Shown piece by piece: positions 34,883-40,790 of a stretch of DNA of 40,790 nt. The DNA is from Bryobacterales bacterium. Lineage in GTDB: Bacteria; Acidobacteriota; Terriglobia; Bryobacterales; Bryobacteraceae. Where the stretch lies: NCBI GenBank assembly GCA_025350625.1, contig JANXXL010000216.1, positions 1 through 40,790 on the forward strand, read 5' to 3'. The notes below the pieces were generated by a model. The model was not told the DNA's origin. It saw only the letters and a program-made list of their open reading frames with translations, and did not search any database. Made by a program: the position numbers and the translations under genes. Positions within the stretch are counted from its first letter, which is position 1. Every line of letters begins with the position of its first letter.

Positions 34883-36174
34883 TGGCGAAGCAGCTCTATA
34901 ATCAGCCGAGTCCGCTCGAGACTCGCGTCGTAAGCAAGAACTTTGCGGTCGAAGGTTCCGAGACGCTGGACGTCTATCTTGCGAACGACGGCTACAAAGC
35001 GTTCCGCAAAGCTAAGGAAATGACACCCGAGGCGATCGTCGAGGAAGTGAAGGCCTCAGCGCTGCGCGGGCGTGGCGGGGCTGGCTTTCCTACTGGGCTT
35101 AAATGGAGTTTTGTGCCGCGTAATTCGCCCAAGCCGCGGGTGATCGTGGTGAACGCCGATGAAAGCGAGCCGGGTACTTGTAAAGATCGCCTGTTGATGG
35201 AGTACGACCCTCACCAGATGATCGAAGGCATTCTGATTGCGGGCCTGGCTGTCGATGCGCACGTCGGCTACATCTATATACGCGGTGAGTACCGCTATTT
35301 GATTGAAGTGATGGATCGCGCAATCGACGAAGCTTACGCGAAAGGCTACCTGGGCAAGAACGTTGCGGGCACGGGCTTCCAGTTCGACCTGTACACGCAT
35401 AGCGGGGCCGGCGCCTATGAGTGCGGCGAAGAAACTGCGCTGCTCGATTCGATCGAGGGCAAACGCGGCATTCCACGTATGAAGCCTCCGTTTCCGGCGG
35501 TGGCCGGGGCCTGGGCCTTGCCGACGCTGTTAAATAACGTCGAGACGTTCAGCGCGATCCCAGCGATTATTCGCGATGGCGGCGCGGCCTTCGCGGCTCT
35601 GGGGACTCCGAAGAACGGCGGCACGCGGCTAGTGTGTATTTCGGGACACGTGAATAAGCCTGGGGTTTATGAGCTGCCGCTGGGCTATCCGATGATGAAG
35701 GCGATCAATGAGGTCGCTGGGGGGATTCCCGGCGGGAAGAAACTGAAGGCCGTGGTGCCGGGCGGGTCGTCGTGTCCGATTCTGAAAGCTGACGAATGCG
35801 ATATTCCGATGGATTATGACACGCTCGCGAAGGTCGGCAGCATGCTCGGATCGGGTGGCATGGTGGTGCTGGATGAATCGACCGATATGGTGCGGTTCGC
35901 CCTGCGCATCATGAAATTCTACGCGCATGAGAGCTGCGGCTGGTGCATCCCCTGCCGCGAGGGTACCACCTGGCTGAAGAAGATCCTGCAGCGATTCTAC
36001 GAGGGGCAGGGGCGGCGCGAAGACATTTCGCTGCTGGGCGAGCTGTCGAAAAACATGCTGGGGCGCACGTTCTGCGCACTCGGCGACGCCGCGGCGCTGC
36101 CGACCATCTCCATCGTCGAGAAGTTCACGGAAGATTTCGAAGTGTATCTGGCGCGGCAAGAGGTGCTGGTATAA
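34882..36174 (+). CDS. nuoF: NADH-quinone oxidoreductase subunit F
   Basis: 51-kDa-type NADH-binding subunit, 430 aa. FMN/NADH-binding stretches are RGRGGAGFPTGLKWSFVP (about 54-71), VNADESEPGTCKDR and GAYECGEETALLDSIEGKRG. The [4Fe-4S] cluster N3 ligands are in ESCGWCIPCREGT plus a later Cys in TFCALGDAA. It oxidises NADH and passes electrons to the Fe-S chain of NuoE and NuoG. Confidence 0.96.
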   Translation: MAKQLYNQPSPLETRVVSKNFAVEGSETLDVYLANDGYKAFRKAKEMTPEAIVEEVKASALRGRGGAGFPTGLKWSFVPRNSPKPRVIVVNADESEPGTCKDRLLMEYDPHQMIEGILIAGLAVDAHVGYIYIRGEYRYLIEVMDRAIDEAYAKGYLGKNVAGTGFQFDLYTHSGAGAYECGEETALLDSIEGKRGIPRMKPPFPAVAGAWALPTLLNNVETFSAIPAIIRDGGAAFAALGTPKNGGTRLVCISGHVNKPGVYELPLGYPMMKAINEVAGGIPGGKKLKAVVPGGSSCPILKADECDIPMDYDTLAKVGSMLGSGGMVVLDESTDMVRFALRIMKFYAHESCGWCIPCREGTTWLKKILQRFYEGQGRREDISLLGELSKNMLGRTFCALGDAAALPTISIVEKFTEDFEVYLARQEVLV

Positions 36175-36177
36175 ATC

Positions 36178-38235
36178 GTGGCTGACATCGTAACGCTGAC
36201 CATCGACGGGAAACAGATCCAGGCGGAGAAGGGCAAGCTCCTGATCGAAGTGGCGCGCCAGAACGGGATCGAAGTCCCAGCTTTTTGCTATCACGAAGAC
36301 TATACCTTGCAGGCGGCGTGCCGCATGTGCCTAGTCGAGATTGAAAAGACGCCGAAGCTGCAAGTAGGCTGCACCACGCCGGTAGCCGAGGGCATGGTGG
36401 TGCGCACCGACTCCGACATCGTAAAGAAAGCGCGCAAGGGAACGCTCGAGTTCTTACTCACTAATCATCCGTTGGATTGTCCGGTGTGCGATAAGGGCGG
36501 CGAGTGCGAGTTGCAGGACATGGTATTCCGCTACGGCGCGGGTGAGAGCCGCTTTGTCGAGCGCAAGCTGCACGTCGATGAAAAGCAGTGGTCTCCTGTT
36601 GTGTATTTCGACGCGCCGCGCTGCATCCTGTGCTATCGCTGCGTGCGCGCCTGCGATGAAGGCATGGGGGTGGGAGCGCTCGGCGTAGGCAACCGCGGCG
36701 CGATCTCTGAAATCGTTCCAAACCATCAGGATCATCTTGAATGCGACGAATGCGGCGCCTGCATCGACATTTGCCCGGTGGGCGCGCTTACCAGCGGCGC
36801 GTATCGCTATCAGACGCGGCCTTGGGAGATGGAGCACGTGGGAACTATCTGCACCCACTGCGCGGATGGATGCAAGACCACACTGGGGGTCCGCACCGGC
36901 GAGATTATGCGCGGGAACAACCGCGACCGCAGCGGGATCAATAATGAGTTTCTATGTGTAAAAGGCCGGTACGCTTTTGATTTCACTAAACACCCAGAGC
37001 GTCTGCAATCGCCGATGATGCGGACTCAGAAGGGCTATGAGGCGATTTCATGGTCCCTGGCGCTGGAGGTGGTCTCGACCAAATTCAGTGAAGCCAAAGC
37101 ACGCGGCGGCAAGTTCGGCGTGATCGGGTCCAATCACACCACTAACGAAGAAAACTTCTTCCTGGCTAAGTTTGCGCGGCAAGGGCTGGGCACCAACAAC
37201 ATCGATCATCATCGGACCGGCGATCTGGCGACCTTCTTCGACGCACTTTCCGGCAAGAGTGGCGCGCTGGCGACGACGGGAGATCTGTACTCCGCGAAAG
37301 CGGTTCTGGTGGTGGGATCGGATCTGGCGCAGCAGCATCCCTTCCTCTCTTTCCAGGCGAGGGCCAACTTCCGGCATCACCACGCGCACGTCTATGCTGT
37401 GACCTCGGGACCGGTCCGCGAGGATAAGCATGCAGTGGCCAGCGTCCGGGTCAAAAAGGGCGGGGAAGTCGCCGGCGTGGAATCGCTGCGCGACAAACTG
37501 AAGGCCGAGGGGGACCTGGTCATCGTCTTCGGCGACGCCGTGCAAGGCGACGCGCTGCGAAAACTGGTAGCTTTCGGCGATTCGCTGGGCATCCCGGTCA
37601 AGTACGTTTGCCTGGTCGATTATTCAAATTCCCGTGGCGCCTTCGATATGGGCGTGCTGCCGCGGGATGGAGGCTTTTCTCGCGAGCAGATGCTGACGGC
37701 CACCGACTTGGATGTCCTATGGGTGGTGGGCGCGAATCCATTGAAGGGCGGCGGTGCGGTCGCATCGAAGAACGCGTTCGTCGTGGTGCAAGACCTCTTC
37801 ATGACCGAAACCGCGAAGCAGGCCGATATCGTGCTACCGGCGGCGTCGGCTTACGAAAAGAATGGCACCGTCACCAACGTCTGCGGCGAAGTGCAGCGAC
37901 TGAAGCAGGCGATCAAGGTGATGGGCACGAAGACCGATCTTGAGATCTTCGGTCAGATCGCGAGGGAGATGGGGCTGAATCTGGGCATTTGGCTCCCCGA
38001 CAAAGTGTTCGAGGAAATACGCAAGAACGTGCATGGCTACGGCGTCTCGCCCGCGTTATTGGCTGTCGGACCGGTAGCCACGATGCCGCTCAACGGGCGC
38101 GTGGCCGCGCTGCCCGGCGCGATCCAATCGGCCGGCGATACGTTGTTTACTTCCGGGTCGCTTACTCCGTACTCCGCAGTCCTCAATGCCGTGATGGAAG
38201 CTCCTGGCCGGCTCTACGGCGGGGAAGGGCAATAG
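36178..38235 (+). CDS. nuoG: NADH-quinone oxidoreductase subunit G
   Basis: 75-kDa-type Fe-S subunit of complex I, 685 aa, starting at GTG 36178 with GAGGTG about 12 bases upstream. Cluster ligands visible: [2Fe-2S] N1b at Cys37, Cys48, Cys51 and Cys65; a His/Cys-ligated cluster in NHPLDCPVCDKGGECELQD; two more [4Fe-4S] motifs in CILCYRCVRAC and CDECGACIDICPVGALTSG. The molybdopterin-like domain keeps CTHCADGC plus a later Cys (FLCVKG), so the extra cluster often called N7 is probably retained. The remaining C-terminal half is the cofactor-less oxidoreductase fold. Confidence 0.95.
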   Translation: MADIVTLTIDGKQIQAEKGKLLIEVARQNGIEVPAFCYHEDYTLQAACRMCLVEIEKTPKLQVGCTTPVAEGMVVRTDSDIVKKARKGTLEFLLTNHPLDCPVCDKGGECELQDMVFRYGAGESRFVERKLHVDEKQWSPVVYFDAPRCILCYRCVRACDEGMGVGALGVGNRGAISEIVPNHQDHLECDECGACIDICPVGALTSGAYRYQTRPWEMEHVGTICTHCADGCKTTLGVRTGEIMRGNNRDRSGINNEFLCVKGRYAFDFTKHPERLQSPMMRTQKGYEAISWSLALEVVSTKFSEAKARGGKFGVIGSNHTTNEENFFLAKFARQGLGTNNIDHHRTGDLATFFDALSGKSGALATTGDLYSAKAVLVVGSDLAQQHPFLSFQARANFRHHHAHVYAVTSGPVREDKHAVASVRVKKGGEVAGVESLRDKLKAEGDLVIVFGDAVQGDALRKLVAFGDSLGIPVKYVCLVDYSNSRGAFDMGVLPRDGGFSREQMLTATDLDVLWVVGANPLKGGGAVASKNAFVVVQDLFMTETAKQADIVLPAASAYEKNGTVTNVCGEVQRLKQAIKVMGTKTDLEIFGQIAREMGLNLGIWLPDKVFEEIRKNVHGYGVSPALLAVGPVATMPLNGRVAALPGAIQSAGDTLFTSGSLTPYSAVLNAVMEAPGRLYGGEGQ

Positions 38236-38238
38236 GCG

Positions 38239-39459
38239 ATGACGACTTTTTTGATTGTGAGCATCATCAAAGCCGCCGTGGTGGCGTTTGTCCTGCTGAC
38301 GGCGCTCGCGTATCTGCAGTGGCTGGAACGCAAGGTGCTGGCTCACATCCAATTAAGAGTCGGTCCGCGGCGTGTGGGGCCACACGGGTTGCTGCAGCCG
38401 CTGGCGGACGTCATCAAGCTAATTACCAAGGAAGACATGATGCCTTCCCATGTGAACAAGGTGTTTTGGTTTCTCGCGCCGTTTATTGCGGTGCTGTTCG
38501 CTCTGATTCCAATCGCAGTGATTCCGTTCGGTACGGAGCTGAACCTTCCGGCGATCAACCTCGGGCCGGTGCACATTCCGGCGATCCGGACTGCGATGCA
38601 GTTGACGGATCTGAATATTGGAGTGCTGTTTATCTTAGGCATTTCCGGTCTAGGTGTGTACGGTGTTGCGCTGGCAGGATGGTCGTCAAACAACAAATAT
38701 TCGCTGCTGGGCGGGCTGCGCAGTTCCGCGCAAATGATCAGTTACGAACTACCCATGGCGCTGGCGATTGCGGCTCCACTGCTGGCGCTGAACACGTTGA
38801 GCTTCCGGGGGATCGTGGATGCGCAGAGCGGATTCTTCTTCGGCTTCCTTCCCCGGTGGACCATCTTTCAAGTTTTCCCCTTCAACATCATCAGCTTCAT
38901 CCTATTCATCATCGCGGCGTTTGCGGAAACCAATCGCGTGCCCTTCGACCTTCCGGAAGCGGAAAACGAACTGGTGGCCGGATTCCATACCGAATACGGC
39001 AGCATGAAATTCGCCGCGTTCTTTATGGCCGAGTATTGCAACATGGTGACGGTCTCCTGCGTGGCGACGCTGTTGTTTCTGGGTGGATGGCATCCGCCAT
39101 TCCCGGCTCAATACGGTTCCAGTTTCCTGCCGTCGCTGGCCATGGCCGGCGCCGGCGTACTGTGTTTCTTGCATGCCGCAAGTCCCGCGCGCCCGCTCGA
39201 TCGCATCACGCTTCCAGTGGTTGGAATCGCGTTCTTAGGGCTGGCGGCGATATTTCTGATTCCGGCAGTGGCGCTGCCGCTGATGCCGATTATCTGGTTC
39301 TCGGCCAAGGTCCTGTTCATCCTCTTCGTTTACATCTGGGTTCGTGGGACGCTACCGCGCTTCCGCTATGACCAGCTCATGCGGTTCGCGTGGACCTTCA
39401 TGTTCCCGGTGGCCGTGACCAACTTGTTTCTCACCGGCCTGGTGGTGGCATTGTCCTAA
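38239..39459 (+). CDS. nuoH: NADH-quinone oxidoreductase subunit H
   Basis: Membrane subunit at the quinone entry site, 406 aa with about eight or nine helices. Family motifs: WLERKVLAHIQLRVGPRRVGP near the N-terminus, QPLADVIKLITKED, and AETNRVPFDLPEAENELVAGFHTEY with the conserved acidic cluster. The stretch between motifs is normal, with no truncation. It lies 3 bases after nuoG and 16 bases before nuoJ, so nuoI, usually found here, is missing. Confidence 0.96.
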   Translation: MTTFLIVSIIKAAVVAFVLLTALAYLQWLERKVLAHIQLRVGPRRVGPHGLLQPLADVIKLITKEDMMPSHVNKVFWFLAPFIAVLFALIPIAVIPFGTELNLPAINLGPVHIPAIRTAMQLTDLNIGVLFILGISGLGVYGVALAGWSSNNKYSLLGGLRSSAQMISYELPMALAIAAPLLALNTLSFRGIVDAQSGFFFGFLPRWTIFQVFPFNIISFILFIIAAFAETNRVPFDLPEAENELVAGFHTEYGSMKFAAFFMAEYCNMVTVSCVATLLFLGGWHPPFPAQYGSSFLPSLAMAGAGVLCFLHAASPARPLDRITLPVVGIAFLGLAAIFLIPAVALPLMPIIWFSAKVLFILFVYIWVRGTLPRFRYDQLMRFAWTFMFPVAVTNLFLTGLVVALS

Positions 39460-39475
39460 GGACTCGCACACAAAT

Positions 39476-39973
39476 ATGGACGGACTCCTTTTCATGATCT
39501 TCGCCGCGATCGCGGTGATCTGCGGCATCAATCTGGTGCTGCAGACACACCCGATCTCGAGCGCGATTTCGCTGGTGGGCGTGATGGGCGCGCTGGCGGC
39601 GTTGTATCTGCTCCTCGGGGGTGAATTTATCGCCGCCGCGCAACTGGTGGTCTATGCAGGCGCCATTATGGTGCTGTTCATCTTCGTCATCATGCTGCTG
39701 AACGCCGGCACCGAGCATAAGGGCCGCCGCACCTGGGCCAAATATGCGGGAGTTCCGCTGCTGCTCATTTTCATGGGCGTGATCGCCAACCTGATCGCCA
39801 ATCGCATGCCGGCGTCGGAGAACGTGGTGTTCGGCAATTTCACCAAAGGCTCGCCGCTCGAATTCGGGCGCGCGCTTTTCACCACCTACCTGCTGCCGTT
39901 TGAAGTGACCAGCGTCCTGATTCTGATCGCCATCCTCGGCGCCGTGGTTCTGGCCCGCAAGGAGATTGACTAG
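39476..39973 (+). CDS. nuoJ: NADH-quinone oxidoreductase subunit J
   Basis: Membrane subunit J, 165 aa with five hydrophobic segments. The conserved helix with the family's pi-bulge region is [22 protein letters not shown] (about 57-78). The C-terminus ends with [13 protein letters not shown], a normal end for the family. Its stop shares one base with the nuoK start. Confidence 0.95.
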   Translation: MDGLLFMIFAAIAVICGINLVLQTHPISSAISLVGVMGALAALYLLLGGEFIAAAQLVVYAGAIMVLFIFVIMLLNAGTEHKGRRTWAKYAGVPLLLIFMGVIANLIANRMPASENVVFGNFTKGSPLEFGRALFTTYLLPFEVTSVLILIAILGAVVLARKEID

Positions 39974-40293
39974 TGCCTGCGCTTCCGTCGAGCGTCCCGA
40001 TTTCGTGGTACCTGGCTCTCAGCCTGATTCTGTTCGTGCTGGGGATTGCGGGCTTTCTATTTCGCCGCAATATCATCACTGTATTCATGTCGATTGAACT
40101 GATGCTCAACGCCGTGAACCTGAGCTTCATCACCTTTTCTTACAAGCTGAAACAGGTGGACGGGCATATTTTCAGCTTCTTTGTGATGGTGGTGGCGGCG
40201 GCGGAAGCCGCGGTCGGCCTCGCGATCATTCTGACGGTTTTCAAGAACCGGCAGACGCTTGAAATCGACGAATTAAGCTCGCTCAAAAACTAA
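39973..40293 (+). CDS. nuoK: NADH-quinone oxidoreductase subunit K
   Basis: Small membrane subunit K (MrpC-like), 106 aa, starting at GTG 39973 in the TAGTG overlap with nuoJ. Three helices are present. Conserved Glu residues that serve the proton path are in [13 protein letters not shown] and in [12 protein letters not shown]. Confidence 0.95.
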   Translation: MPALPSSVPISWYLALSLILFVLGIAGFLFRRNIITVFMSIELMLNAVNLSFITFSYKLKQVDGHIFSFFVMVVAAAEAAVGLAIILTVFKNRQTLEIDELSSLKN

Positions 40294-40294
40294 G

Positions 40295-40790
40295 ATGCAA
40301 CTTTGGCTGATACCTCTTTTACCGCTGGCCGGTTTCGCCGTGAATGGTCTGCTTGGACGGCGCTTGCCGAAGGCTGCGATCAACGCGGTGGCTGTCGGCT
40401 CCGTGCTGCTGAGCTTCTTGTGGGTGCTGAAGACGCTGAGTGCGCTGGGTGTGTTCGGCGGCGGCAATCCTTTGGAGCAAGCTTACACCGAGCATTATTA
40501 CACCTGGATTCAATCCGGCATGCTGAATATCGGCGTGGACTTCGCCATCGACCGTCTGACGGCTGTGATGCTGATGATTGTCACCGGTGTCGGGTTCCTG
40601 ATTCACGTTTACGCCGTGGGCTATATGGCGCACGAAGGCGGCTATTACCGTTTCTTCGCGTACCTGAACCTGTTCATGTTCTTCATGCTGGTGCTGGTCT
40701 TGGGCGCAAACTATCTGCTGCTGTTTGTCGGATGGGAAGGCGTGGGATTGTGCAGCTACCTGCTGATTGGTTTCTATTTCACCGAAAAGT
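40295..40790 (+). CDS. nuoL: NADH-quinone oxidoreductase subunit L (partial, runs off the window)
   Basis: The first 165 residues of the antiporter-like subunit L are encoded from ATG 40295, one base after the nuoK stop; the gene continues past the end of the window. The N-terminus MQLWLIPLLPLAGFAVNGLLG and later LLLFVGWEGVGLCSYLLIGFY (with the conserved Glu of the proton channel) are typical of the family. The complete protein should be about 600-700 aa. Confidence 0.93.
   Translation, partial: MQLWLIPLLPLAGFAVNGLLGRRLPKAAINAVAVGSVLLSFLWVLKTLSALGVFGGGNPLEQAYTEHYYTWIQSGMLNIGVDFAIDRLTAVMLMIVTGVGFLIHVYAVGYMAHEGGYYRFFAYLNLFMFFMLVLVLGANYLLLFVGWEGVGLCSYLLIGFYFTEK

Noticed and set aside
1..40790. 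tRNA, rRNA, CRISPR, insertion sequence or prophage
   Set aside because: Intergenic spaces are short and none holds a cloverleaf, repeat array, transposase or att-like repeat that I could recognise by eye.

Overview
This 40.8-kb window reads like the chromosome of a GC-rich, diderm, aerobically respiring bacterium. The best fit is Acidobacteriota, probably the Solibacter/Bryobacter group. That placement is an inference from gene content: alternative complex III (ACIII) joined to an A2-type caa3 oxidase, lipid A/Kdo enzymes, a bacterial deoxyhypusine-synthase homologue and DUF5658- and DUF362-type proteins. No marker such as rRNA is present to confirm it. I see no tRNA, rRNA, CRISPR array, insertion sequence or phage gene, and no gene-free stretch longer than about 280 bases.

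Layout. (1) 1-3.5 kb: a secreted protein with a clear terminator, a membrane acyltransferase and an orphan sensor histidine kinase. (2) 3.6-16.2 kb: one long, tightly overlapped respiratory operon, actA-actB-actC-actD-actE-actF, a small membrane protein, a SCO1-type copper chaperone, then ctaC-ctaD-ctaE-ctaF. ACIII takes electrons from quinol and passes them to a cytochrome c-fused caa3 oxidase. (3) 16.2-23.9 kb: housekeeping and accessory genes, including a GNAT acetyltransferase, YceH, a deoxyhypusine-synthase-like enzyme, a GT-C-type membrane glycosyltransferase, a DUF5658 protein, a terpenoid-cyclase-fold protein overlapping a Tat-exported DUF362 protein, a small hidden gene, tpiA and a secreted hypothetical. 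(4) 23.8-26.8 kb: a single reading frame joining Kdo transferase (waaA/kdtA) to lipid A 4'-kinase (lpxK), overlapping nadD. (5) 26.8-32.2 kb, minus strand: thiS, a MerR regulator, a ctpA-like S41 protease, a long-form guaA and a long-chain polyprenyl diphosphate synthase. (6) 32.2 kb to the end: the complex I operon nuoA-C-D-E-F-G-H-J-K-L (nuoL is cut by the window end).

Functionally, about half the window is electron transport: complex I (NADH to quinone), ACIII (quinol to cytochrome c) and caa3 (cytochrome c to oxygen). A polyprenyl synthase plausibly makes the quinone side chain and a SCO protein supplies copper for CuA.

The most notable points are: the WaaA-LpxK fusion and its unclear start; the absence of nuoB and nuoI from an otherwise ordered nuo operon; overlapping divergent -10 elements between thiS and nuoA; matching Ala/Pro/Lys tails on two membrane proteins of the respiratory operon; a GMP synthase whose C-terminus resembles the eukaryotic long form; and the cyclase-fold/DUF362 pair. 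I did not find a clearly new multi-gene system. The strongest candidates for undescribed biology are the fusion enzyme, the cyclase-fold/DUF362 pair and the unassigned subunit of the ACIII-caa3 operon.
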